16,516 nt of DNA from Saprospiraceae bacterium. Lineage in GTDB: Bacteria > Bacteroidota > Bacteroidia > Chitinophagales > Saprospiraceae. Positions 7,156-13,961 of the stretch are shown one piece after another. Position 1 is the first letter of the stretch. Each line of letters starts with the position of its first letter. The notes under the pieces were generated by a model. That model saw only the letters and a program-made list of their open reading frames with translations, had not been told where the DNA came from and ran no database searches. The DNA lies in contig JADKAA010000017.1 in the NCBI GenBank assembly GCA_016715465.1, positions 1 through 16,516 of the forward strand, given 5' to 3'. The position numbers were made by a program, and so were the translations under genes.

Positions 7156-7574
7156 TGACTGAGGAGCAACAAATAGAATTCATTGGTAAGCAGCTCGATA
7201 AGTTGGCTAATAATATGTACATAAAAGTATCTCGAAGCAGGACGCTGAAAAGGCGTGCCGGGAAGTCAACGGAGGCGGCTATGTATCTATTAGCCCCAAA
7301 TGGTGAAACTGGAAAACTAAGAAGATCAATTAAGTTTTTGCCATTTAAATCTTATGACGCGTTTGTTGGGCCGGATTACAAAATAGCTCCACATGCGCAC
7401 TTGGTAAACAATGGGTTCATTCATTGGAAGGACGGAAAATTAAAGGTCGGAAAGGGTGAAAAATTCATACAGCGCGCATTTGAAAAAACCAAAGGCACGG
7501 TATTGAGTGAATTAACACGACTGGCCAAAAAAGAATTTGAGGCAATAGGTCGCGAACTGCAAGTTTATGAGTAA
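7155..7574 (+). CDS. HK97 gp10-like tail completion protein
   Basis: The family acts where tail joins head. The product contains the diagnostic stretch GKLRRSIKFLPFKS ... VGPDYKIAPHAHLVNNGF, matching the 'tG.Lr.si....... Yahyve.Gt' core of gp10-like proteins, followed by a C-terminal helix GEKFIQRAFEKTKGTV ('P.F.r.A.e......'). ATG 7155 overlaps the previous TGA by one base (TGATG); a GTG at 7152 would add one residue and is less likely. The protein is Lys/Arg-rich throughout. The end overlaps the next gene by eight bases. Confidence 0.8.
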   Translation: MTEEQQIEFIGKQLDKLANNMYIKVSRSRTLKRRAGKSTEAAMYLLAPNGETGKLRRSIKFLPFKSYDAFVGPDYKIAPHAHLVNNGFIHWKDGKLKVGKGEKFIQRAFEKTKGTVLSELTRLAKKEFEAIGRELQVYE

Positions 7575-8310
7575 TCACACGTCAAAAATATATGATGCAT
7601 TAGTAGCGGAATATCCGGGGCAGGTTTATGTCGGTCAGATAGACCAGACTGCCGATTTGCAAAGTACATCCGGGGTTATTTTGATTGAAACAGTAAGCGA
7701 GGACAACAGCCAAAATAAAGACCTTGCAAAACGTGACACTATTGTATTAGATGTACATGTAATTGGATTACTTCAATTAACAGTGGATAGTTTAGCGGCT
7801 TCGATTAGGAACCTAATTGAGCCCTACACTGATGAATATATCTATCTGGTTACATACGACGGAGCGCGGACAGATTTTAGCGAAGATGGCGAAGTTTACA
7901 GAAAAGTAATCACGTTTACGATATGGAATAATTACGACGGATTAAACACACCAACGGGGTACTGGGAGTATTATGCAATCTTTGATTGGTTGACGGGGGA
8001 TGTAACAGTATTAAATCAGAATGAACTGAACTATATGCAGATTACATGGTCGCCTTATCCGGTGGCTAATTTTGAAAACAATTCAACAACCTATTATTTT
8101 CCGACACTACATACTTATGCAATAGATGACATTGAAGTATTTTATTTCATGATAAATAATGAAGGCACAAATTTAATGCATGTCACTAATGCAGGAACTA
8201 ATAGCACATTGGAATTACAGTGGACATTGACAGGGGATGTATTGAGTGAAACACGAATATTAATCAGGGTAAGAAAATCAGCAGTAGGACAATTCATAAG
8301 CGGAGTATAA
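7567..8310 (+). CDS. Tail terminator-like protein with an extra C-terminal beta domain
   Basis: The first 120 residues match small tail-terminator proteins (DUF3168/gp17-like) in pattern and position. There is an N-terminal helix TSKIYDALVAEYPG, a strand pair VILIETVSED and IVLDVHVIG, a helix TVDSLAASIRNLIEPY, and a closing strand EVYRKVITFTIWNN. Such proteins cap the tail tube and are usually about 110-140 residues; this one has 247. The added half (about 125-247: YWEYYAIFDWLTGDVTVLNQ and on) is rich in Tyr, Thr and Asn and alternates like a beta sandwich. It could be a decoration or Ig-like domain, but I cannot name it. No frame break separates the halves. The stop shares TAATG with the next gene. 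Confidence 0.65.
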   Translation: MSNHTSKIYDALVAEYPGQVYVGQIDQTADLQSTSGVILIETVSEDNSQNKDLAKRDTIVLDVHVIGLLQLTVDSLAASIRNLIEPYTDEYIYLVTYDGARTDFSEDGEVYRKVITFTIWNNYDGLNTPTGYWEYYAIFDWLTGDVTVLNQNELNYMQITWSPYPVANFENNSTTYYFPTLHTYAIDDIEVFYFMINNEGTNLMHVTNAGTNSTLELQWTLTGDVLSETRILIRVRKSAVGQFISGV

Positions 8311-8486
8311 TGAATATAATAATTTTAAAAGACATGCCAGAGAGGGGACGACATTGGACAAAAGGAAAGATTGTTTATGGCATAGACCCGGAACATTTTA
8401 AGGCATATTTTGAAAGTGGACACATAAAGGGCATTGATGTAAAAGAACCTATTTGGAAGGCCAAAAATGAGGATGAAGAGGAATAA
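8310..8486 (+). CDS. Small hypothetical protein, 58 aa
   Basis: ATG 8310 overlaps the preceding TAA (TAATG), and the frame runs to TAA at 8484. The product begins MNIIILKDMPERGRHWTKGK, then IVYGIDPEHFKAYFESGHIKG, and ends in an acidic tail NEDEEE. Its core pattern (ILKD ... KG..VYgi ... A..f..G.iKg) resembles that of the small protein at 6081-6302, which suggests a shared small fold. The role is unknown. It stands directly before the tail-tube gene. Support comes from the overlap, codon use and that similarity. Confidence 0.65.
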   Translation: MNIIILKDMPERGRHWTKGKIVYGIDPEHFKAYFESGHIKGIDVKEPIWKAKNEDEEE

Positions 8487-8514
8487 TTATTTAATGCATT
8501 AAAAATTTAACATC

Positions 8515-8925
8515 ATGCCAACAGTAGGACCAGTTAATGGCCATTACGCGCGACTAAAAATCGAGGGCGTAGCCATCGCACGATCAACAACGTGTAAGAT
8601 CGAATTTAAGAACAAAGTAAGACAGACATCGCACAAAGACACAACAGGCGGCTGGGATTCAAATTCATACGGTGAATACTCAGGAAGTTTCTCAGGTGAT
8701 TTCCTTTTGGAAGAAACCGCGGGCAACTTTGAGGACTTGTATGATTTCTTTGCCGCCGGGACAAAAGTTACGGTACTCTTTGGATCTGCCACAACTGGCG
8801 ACGTGACATATTCAGTTGAAGGGGTTATAGAGTCTTTGAGCATTGACGCGCCAAACAATGAGAACGTTACCTGCTCAATCAGCGGCGTATTTGACGGGGC
8901 CGTAACCAAAGGAACCGTAGCATAA
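8515..8925 (+). CDS. Major tail protein (tail tube subunit)
   Basis: The 136-residue product has the features of phage tail tube proteins of the TP901-1 major-tail type. A short N-terminal arm leads to ARLKIEGVAIARSTTCKIEF, then the swap loop RQTSHKDTTGGWDSN and the strand YSGSFSGDFLLEE, with a helix NFEDLYDFFAAGTKVTVLFG. It closes with the beta pair TYSVEGVIESLSIDAPNNE and VTCSISGVF. Subunits stack as hexameric rings around the tape measure. No sheath gene follows, so the tail is non-contractile. The leader TAAAAATTTAACATC has no Shine-Dalgarno sequence. A hairpin follows the gene, as it does the capsid gene. Confidence 0.82.
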   Translation: MPTVGPVNGHYARLKIEGVAIARSTTCKIEFKNKVRQTSHKDTTGGWDSNSYGEYSGSFSGDFLLEETAGNFEDLYDFFAAGTKVTVLFGSATTGDVTYSVEGVIESLSIDAPNNENVTCSISGVFDGAVTKGTVA

Positions 8926-8949
8926 TTTGACATCCTTGTCCTTTCAATA

Positions 8950-8976
8950 GGGGGGTGGGCAACTATCCCCCATTTT
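8950..8976 (+). terminator. Hairpin after the tail tube gene
   Basis: A G run (8950-8955) can pair with CCCCC (8967-8971) over a loop of about eleven bases, and ATTTTT follows. The stem is short but all G:C. Its position, 25 bases after the tail-tube stop and before the A-rich leader of the next gene, mirrors the hairpin after the capsid gene. Partial termination or 3'-end protection is likely. It is weaker than the one at 6040. Confidence 0.5.
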
Positions 8977-9000
8977 TAAAACCAAAAAAACACCAAACAA

Positions 9001-9285
9001 ATGAGCCTCTTATTGAACAAAGAAGTCAGGATAACCAACAGCCGATTAATCAGGTGGGCTGATGAAAACGACGTGCCACTTTCAGGACTTGAGCGCATGA
9101 AAATAACGCAAATGATAAGCCTTATATCTTATTGCTCAGACCTCACAGAAGACGAGATTAACAACGAACTGGACAAAGACATAGGATTTACCGAAACGTT
9201 GGTTAAGACGGTCACAGATAGCCTTGAATTAAGGGGTACGGGTGAATTGGGAAAGCCGAAGGCCAGGCCGATGAGAAAGAAATAG
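9001..9285 (+). CDS. Tail assembly chaperone, short form (lambda gpG equivalent)
   Basis: The 94-residue zero-frame product lies between tail tube and tape measure, the fixed place of the G/GT chaperones that coat the tape measure during tail assembly. It is mostly helical and acidic in its middle (SDLTEDEINNELDKDIGF) with a basic C-terminus (KARPMRKK). Sequence identity to named chaperones is not evident; the call rests on position and on the frameshift signal at 9249 that links it to the downstream frame. The leader is A-rich (AAACCAAAAAAACACCAAAC) with no Shine-Dalgarno sequence. Confidence 0.75.
   Translation: MSLLLNKEVRITNSRLIRWADENDVPLSGLERMKITQMISLISYCSDLTEDEINNELDKDIGFTETLVKTVTDSLELRGTGELGKPKARPMRKK
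9249..9255 (+). promoter_or_regulatory. Programmed -1 ribosomal frameshift heptamer GGGAAAG
   Basis: The bases G GGA AAG fit the X XXY YYZ rule in the phase of the chaperone gene (zero-frame codons GGA 9250-9252 and AAG 9253-9255). The -1 frame is open from 9246 to 9656, past the zero-frame stop at 9283, and encodes the T part. The same heptamer is the known slippery site of lambda G/T. A slip yields a fusion of 85 plus 134 residues (219 in total). I see no strong downstream stem; a three-pair GCC/GGC hairpin follows directly. Confidence 0.8.
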
Positions 9286-9659
9286 ACTTCGCAGATTATG
9301 AACGGTTGTGCTATTACTACGGAATGAGTATAACTGAATTTAATAACAACGAGTTTGGCCAAACATGGACATGGTTACAGGAGCGAAGCAAGGCAAACAG
9401 GCATCGGAGAGAGGAACAAGAAGAACTTTATTACATGCACCGATTGAATACATGGATAATGGCAAGGGTGCAGGGATTAAAGCAGGATAAGCCGCAGGAT
9501 TTATACAGCTTACCGGGTGAAGTTGTGAAACCAAAAGCAGATCCATTTAGTGCAGAAGCCAATAGCATTTTTGATAAATGGGACAAAGCTAAGCCAGTAG
9601 AGAAGATTACAATTAATGACTTAAAGAAAAAAATAAGCAATGGCTCAGGCAATAGGTAA
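9255..9659 (+). CDS. Tail assembly chaperone T part, made as a G-T fusion by -1 frameshift
   Basis: This frame has no credible start of its own (first options are TTG 9306 and ATG 9324) and is joined in the -1 direction to the upstream chaperone at GGGAAAG. Coding sense is continuous across the zero-frame stop: AEGQADEKEIDFADYERLCY, then YYGMSITEFNNNEFGQTWTW. The last stretch has the 'lcyyfGms..ef..m...e' pattern seen in second chaperone parts of other phages, which bind the tail tube subunit. A charged coiled stretch (RSKANRHRREEQEELYYMHR) and a Lys-rich end follow. The stop overlaps the tape measure gene by 20 bases. Confidence 0.75.
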   Translation, partial: AEGQADEKEIDFADYERLCYYYGMSITEFNNNEFGQTWTWLQERSKANRHRREEQEELYYMHRLNTWIMARVQGLKQDKPQDLYSLPGEVVKPKADPFSAEANSIFDKWDKAKPVEKITINDLKKKISNGSGNR

Positions 9660-11901
9660 TATTTATATCAGGATCGGAGCCGACACCAAAAAACTGTCAG
9701 CAGATTTAAGGGCCGCGCAAAAACAAATAGCTGCCTTTGGCAAGTCCATGAAGTCAGCGGGGGCGGACCTTACGACGGGGTTGACACTTCCTATTCTCGC
9801 TATTGGTGGCGGTGCGGTTAAGGCATACAGCGACATTGAAGCACTGCAAAAGGGATTGATTGCGGTCATGGGATCGGCGGCGGCGGCTGGTGCTGAATTT
9901 GAGAAGTTAAAGGAGGTGGCAAAGTTGCCAGGATTAGGACTTGAGGAGGCGGTCAAAGGGTCTGTATCATTACAAGCGGCGGGATTTAGCGCGGACCAGG
10001 CGCGGGAGGCATTGCTACAATTTGGAAATGCATTGGCCACAGTCGGCAAGGGTAAGAATGAATTGAACCTGGTGACGCTGGCGTTAACGCAATTACAAAA
10101 CAAGTCTTCAGGGTTCGGTCAGGACTTAAGGCAATTAACGGAGCAACTGCCACAGATGCGGAACGCATTACAAGCGGCATTCGGGACGGCCGACAGTGAA
10201 GCAATAGCTAAACTTGGTGTGACCGGAAAACAGGTTGTAGAAACCTTAGTCCAGGAATTTGCCAAACTGCCACGGGTTACAGGCGGCTTAAAAAATGCCT
10301 TTGAGAACTTAAGCGATAGCACCAAAATAGCCTTTGCCAAATTGGGTGAGGTTCTAAATAAAAACCTGAATATTGAGGGCTTTTTAAATAAGTTGGGCGC
10401 GGCAATTAGCCGGGTAACGGATGCATTCAGCAACCTAAGCCCTACAGCGCAAAAGATAATCATTACGATGGCTGGGATAGCTGCTGCCATAGGGCCTATT
10501 TTGTCTATTACGGGGCAAATGGCGATTTCATTTAGTGCGGTGGCAGGGGCCATGAAAGCCGTCGGAATAGCGGCGACGGTATCATTGGGGCCAGTGTCGT
10601 TAATCATTGCAGGAATAGCGGCGGCGATAGCGATTTTGGTCATTAAATGGGATGACATAAGCGAAACTATGGCGGGGTTTGGGATTACATCAGACGTGGC
10701 CATAACGGCTTTCAATTATATCAGTTCGGCTGTGCAGGCTATTGTTGTTAATTTACGATTGGCGATTGATGTATTGGGCAACTTGATCGGGACGTTTGTT
10801 CGGTTTAACCAGTTGATTTTACAAAAAATATCTTTCAAAGAATTTATTGATCAGACAGTCGACGCATTTAAGGAAAGCGGCAACAGGGCGGCAGAAGGTT
10901 ATTTAAATGCATTTGATGATACGATAAAAAAGAAAGGCCGTACAAATAGGGGCGGGGCGTTTAATCCGGGCAAGGTAGGGAGTGCAACAAGTTCTGCGCC
11001 ATCGTTTACGCCAAAGGCGGGAGGGAAAAATGTAGATCAATTCAGCGCACTTCCTGAAGATGTGGCAATTCGTGCAGGATTAAAAGCCAATGACATAACG
11101 CTGCCATTTACGGGAATACTTCCACAGTTGGCAAAATTTGCGGCAGCTATTGAAAGTAAGGTGATCGGGCCGTTGAAGTCGATTAAAAAGCCATTGGAAG
11201 ATATTAGTGATTCCATGAATTCCACTTTTAAGGACACATTTGAAAGCTCAATAGATTATGCAGCCCGGAAGCTGGAGGAAATGATGGAAAAGTCCCGGCA
11301 AGCCAATGAGAAGATTTTGAAAAGCCTATCCGCAGCCTCGACAATAATAGATCCATTATTAGGATTTACGCAGCAGCTTTTGGACAATCAAAGCCAAAAT
11401 TTAACAAATAAAGAAGCTCAAGAAAGGGCATACGTTGAAAAGACAGTAAAGAATGAGGATGAGAAGGCAAAGCGACTGACAGCAATTGATAAAAAGTATG
11501 ATCAGGAAAAAAAGAAGCTGCAAAGAAAACAAGCCATTCAAAACAAGGTTGCAGGGGTATTTGCCGCTGTAATAGGAATGTTTGAAGGTGTAGCCCGTGC
11601 GTTAGCATTAGGCCCGGCAGGACTGCCATTAATACCGTTTATTAAGGCGTTAGGACTGGCAAACATCGCAGCTATTGCAGCGTCACCACTTCCATCATTG
11701 GCCATTGGTACAAATAGCGTAAGAAGCGACGGTTTAGCGCAGATCCACAAAGGGGAGGCCATTGTACCCGCTAAGGTCGCAAGCGGTGGGTTTAGTGGTG
11801 CAGGAGCTCAACAGGTTGAAGTGGTAGGAAGGTTGCAAGGCCTTGATATTGTACTGAGCAATAAAAACAGCGGTGATTTGTACTCAAGAATTTACGGATA
11901 A
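9640..11901 (+). CDS. Tape measure protein
   Basis: At 753 residues this is the longest intact gene here. The protein fills the tail lumen and sets tail length; at about 0.15 nm per residue the tail would be roughly 110 nm (inference). Residues 1-60 form the typical opening (IYIRIGADTKKLSADLRAAQ) with helical repeats. Residues 60-220 (KAYSDIEALQKGLIAVMGSA and on) match the tape-measure N-terminal domain that carries a conserved LRQLTEQLPQM-type segment. Hydrophobic stretches lie at about 272-293 and 300-336, as expected for the part that may enter the membrane during DNA injection. Residues 588-638 are a Lys/Glu-rich coiled coil, and the C-terminus has the usual GLAQIHKGEAIVPAKV motif. No frame break is seen. 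The 3' end shares TAATG with the next gene. Confidence 0.9.
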   Translation: MAQAIGNIYIRIGADTKKLSADLRAAQKQIAAFGKSMKSAGADLTTGLTLPILAIGGGAVKAYSDIEALQKGLIAVMGSAAAAGAEFEKLKEVAKLPGLGLEEAVKGSVSLQAAGFSADQAREALLQFGNALATVGKGKNELNLVTLALTQLQNKSSGFGQDLRQLTEQLPQMRNALQAAFGTADSEAIAKLGVTGKQVVETLVQEFAKLPRVTGGLKNAFENLSDSTKIAFAKLGEVLNKNLNIEGFLNKLGAAISRVTDAFSNLSPTAQKIIITMAGIAAAIGPILSITGQMAISFSAVAGAMKAVGIAATVSLGPVSLIIAGIAAAIAILVIKWDDISETMAGFGITSDVAITAFNYISSAVQAIVVNLRLAIDVLGNLIGTFVRFNQLILQKISFKEFIDQTVDAFKESGNRAAEGYLNAFDDTIKKKGRTNRGGAFNPGKVGSATSSAPSFTPKAGGKNVDQFSALPEDVAIRAGLKANDITLPFTGILPQLAKFAAAIESKVIGPLKSIKKPLEDISDSMNSTFKDTFESSIDYAARKLEEMMEKSRQANEKILKSLSAASTIIDPLLGFTQQLLDNQSQNLTNKEAQERAYVEKTVKNEDEKAKRLTAIDKKYDQEKKKLQRKQAIQNKVAGVFAAVIGMFEGVARALALGPAGLPLIPFIKALGLANIAAIAASPLPSLAIGTNSVRSDGLAQIHKGEAIVPAKVASGGFSGAGAQQVEVVGRLQGLDIVLSNKNSGDLYSRIYG

Positions 11902-12593
11902 TGCCGGGTGCACCATCAAATATACGATTCACAGGCACTTACAATGCGGTTAATTCCAGTGTGTGGGATATTAGCATTATAGACACTTCATATTCAGGTG
12001 CAGCGTTGGAAATGGTATTAGACCGGGATGGTACGGCAATAGAGGTATCTTACAATACCACAGAAAACGAATTGCACAACAGGATTGATACGATGAATGC
12101 GCGCATGACCATTGTCAACAACAGCGCAGATATTCAATCACTATTTGAAGATTTAATAGAAGCCGAGGAAAACAGATTTTACATTCAGATCGAGCGCGAC
12201 GGGTCTCCGTATTTTATCGGTAAGGTAATCCCGGATGACATGGTTTTACAGGATCGGTTAAACCCGCCTTTAACGATTAACGCGATTGACGGTATAACAG
12301 ACCTTAAAAACATCGAATACGACGCGGCCTACGAAACGAAGACCATAAAAGACTTTATTATATACTGCCTAAATAAACTTGGCGTGAGCGCGCTATATAG
12401 TGGGTCAGAGGCCATTTTAATGACCCAAACAAACCTTACTCCAAATATCGTGATGTCTTATACCAATTTATTCGCGATAATGCAGTGCAACCACTATTTT
12501 TATAACACAGAAAACGAAATAAAAAAACCGTTAAGTTGTTACGATGTATTAAATGATCCGGTGCGGCAGGCTATATTGCAAATTATACTATGA
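11901..12593 (+). CDS. Tail-tip / hub structural protein, part 1 (N-terminal)
   Basis: The gene directly after the tape measure usually encodes a distal-tail or hub protein. This part opens with a beta-rich domain (SSVWDISIIDTSYSGAALEM) and continues through IERDGSPYFIGKVIPDDMVL, then LTINAIDGITDLKNIEYD. That series is seen in tail proteins of Bacteroidota phages, which is recognition rather than a search result. Coding sense is lost near 12570: this frame ends LNDPVRQAILQIIL at TGA 12591, whereas frame +1 over 12577-12606 reads CKLYYENGRW, the expected '.G.RlyyenGrW' step. One extra base or two lost near 12572-12577 explains the switch. The whole locus 11901-13961 would give about 686 residues. 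Confidence 0.7.
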   Translation: MPGAPSNIRFTGTYNAVNSSVWDISIIDTSYSGAALEMVLDRDGTAIEVSYNTTENELHNRIDTMNARMTIVNNSADIQSLFEDLIEAEENRFYIQIERDGSPYFIGKVIPDDMVLQDRLNPPLTINAIDGITDLKNIEYDAAYETKTIKDFIIYCLNKLGVSALYSGSEAILMTQTNLTPNIVMSYTNLFAIMQCNHYFYNTENEIKKPLSCYDVLNDPVRQAILQIIL

Positions 12594-12602
12594 AAACGGA
12601 CG

Positions 12603-13961
12603 GTGGAATTCACCGGGATGGAAGGCAATTTTGAGAATAGGACGGGCAGTTATATATTTTACGCTAAAGATGGCAGCACGATTGCAGGGACAAGCCCGGG
12701 CAATACCATTATTGAACTTGACGATTACGGTTTATACGGTGGGGCATACCGATTTAAAGGGGCATATAATAAGGTTGTATTAAAAGTAAATAAGGATTGG
12801 ACAAATAAGGTTTACGGCGACGGCGATTTTTACGAAGTTAACTATCCGGGGCCGGAGCATGCATATTATGACTTGGGCTATGTGCTAAGCGGTGAAGCAT
12901 ACACATTGAAATTTATTAATAATATCCTTTTTGCCGACCATTTAGGAGACCCGGTTCCGTACAATTTCAGGGTTAAATACACGGTCAAAATAACGGTATT
13001 ATCCACGGGGACACCAACAGAAACAGAATACGAATACGAATACCCATTCCACGTTTACAGCTATGAGCAGAAACTTGAAATTGCGGCTGTAAGTGGTGAC
13101 AGGACGGTGGCGGTTAAAGCGGAAATTATAGAAGTAAATCCACCGGGTTCAACAATTGAGGCGTTAACGTGCAAATTCAATTATAAGCTAAGCAAAGATA
13201 AGGAAACCGACACAACAGAATTTAAAGCTTACCTATCAAGTGACAACGTAAAAGTAAAGGAGATTACGAATATTGGCAGCGACAGGTACGGTAAGGAGCT
13301 TTGCAAATTCTATTTTCACACAGGCACATTCCCGTCAGACCGTGAGGTAACGGATGAATACAAATTTAACGCGGCTGATAGTTACCAGTCTTTGGAATTG
13401 GCCATTGTAAGCCACATGCTAAAATATCTAAGGAATACCCAAAAGTTTTATTCTTTTGGGTTAAATACGGTTTATGGACTTGATATAAACACCTCTTTAA
13501 ATCGCTACGATTATAAGGGGGAAACGTTCAGGATTGTGGCCTATAAGCGGGATTTGATAAGTGATTTGGCGACGGTTACAATGGTGAAATACAGCACTGG
13601 AAGCAATACGGGAATAACAGCGGTTGAGGATGTGCCAGCGGTTAATGGGGTGACGTCAAATTTTAGTACTGCGATTTCAACAATTGGAACTCAGATTTAC
13701 GAGGAATTTTCCAACGTGACCACAAATAGTATTACGCTGGAATACGTACTACCAACAACGGCAACACAAAACAGTTTAAGGGATAACATAGATGTATTGG
13801 TGGAGGGCGTAAGATGGAAGCATGTAAATACTATTGGCACATTAAAGAACACATACGCGGTTAATCCGGCTACAAGTGTAATCACATTTTTCAGGGCATT
13901 GGACAACGCCCGGGTTATTGTTAAATTATCAAAAATATATGTAACAGGTGAATTATTTTAA
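12603..13961 (+). CDS. Tail-tip / hub structural protein, part 2 (C-terminal)
   Basis: This is the same frame number as part 1, reached again after a short stretch in frame +1. TGG AAT in that stretch joins TTC ACC here if one T is restored at 12609-12610, giving RWNFTGMEGNFENRTGS. The 452-codon part is beta-rich, with many Tyr, Thr and Lys residues and a tandem Glu-Tyr run (ETEYEYEYPFHVYS). Toward the end is SLELAIVSHMLKYLRNTQKF, then GETFRIVAYKRDLISDLATV, the '.e.....ll...r......' module common in Bacteroidota phage hub proteins. It ends with a beta domain, LEYVLPTTATQNSLRDNIDV and on, that may contact the fibres. GTG 12603 is a caller's start only. It overlaps the fibre gene by 14 bases. 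Confidence 0.7.
   Translation: MEFTGMEGNFENRTGSYIFYAKDGSTIAGTSPGNTIIELDDYGLYGGAYRFKGAYNKVVLKVNKDWTNKVYGDGDFYEVNYPGPEHAYYDLGYVLSGEAYTLKFINNILFADHLGDPVPYNFRVKYTVKITVLSTGTPTETEYEYEYPFHVYSYEQKLEIAAVSGDRTVAVKAEIIEVNPPGSTIEALTCKFNYKLSKDKETDTTEFKAYLSSDNVKVKEITNIGSDRYGKELCKFYFHTGTFPSDREVTDEYKFNAADSYQSLELAIVSHMLKYLRNTQKFYSFGLNTVYGLDINTSLNRYDYKGETFRIVAYKRDLISDLATVTMVKYSTGSNTGITAVEDVPAVNGVTSNFSTAISTIGTQIYEEFSNVTTNSITLEYVLPTTATQNSLRDNIDVLVEGVRWKHVNTIGTLKNTYAVNPATSVITFFRALDNARVIVKLSKIYVTGELF

Noticed and set aside
9306..9659. Independent gene starting at TTG 9306
   Set aside because: Coding sense extends upstream of 9306 in the same frame back to the GGGAAAG heptamer, so it is the frameshifted part of the chaperone.
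10119..10715. 198-codon open frame on the - strand inside the tape measure gene
   Set aside because: The tape measure frame is intact and recognisable; the antisense product is an Ala/Ile/Pro-rich shadow with no start signal or neighbour.
12553..12783. 76-codon + strand frame as a separate gene
   Set aside because: Only 12577-12606 of it makes sense, as the bridge between the two hub parts; the rest is out of frame.
13024..13042. Tandem GAATAC hexamers
   Set aside because: Three copies only, encoding an EYEYEY strand in the hub; not a significant repeat.
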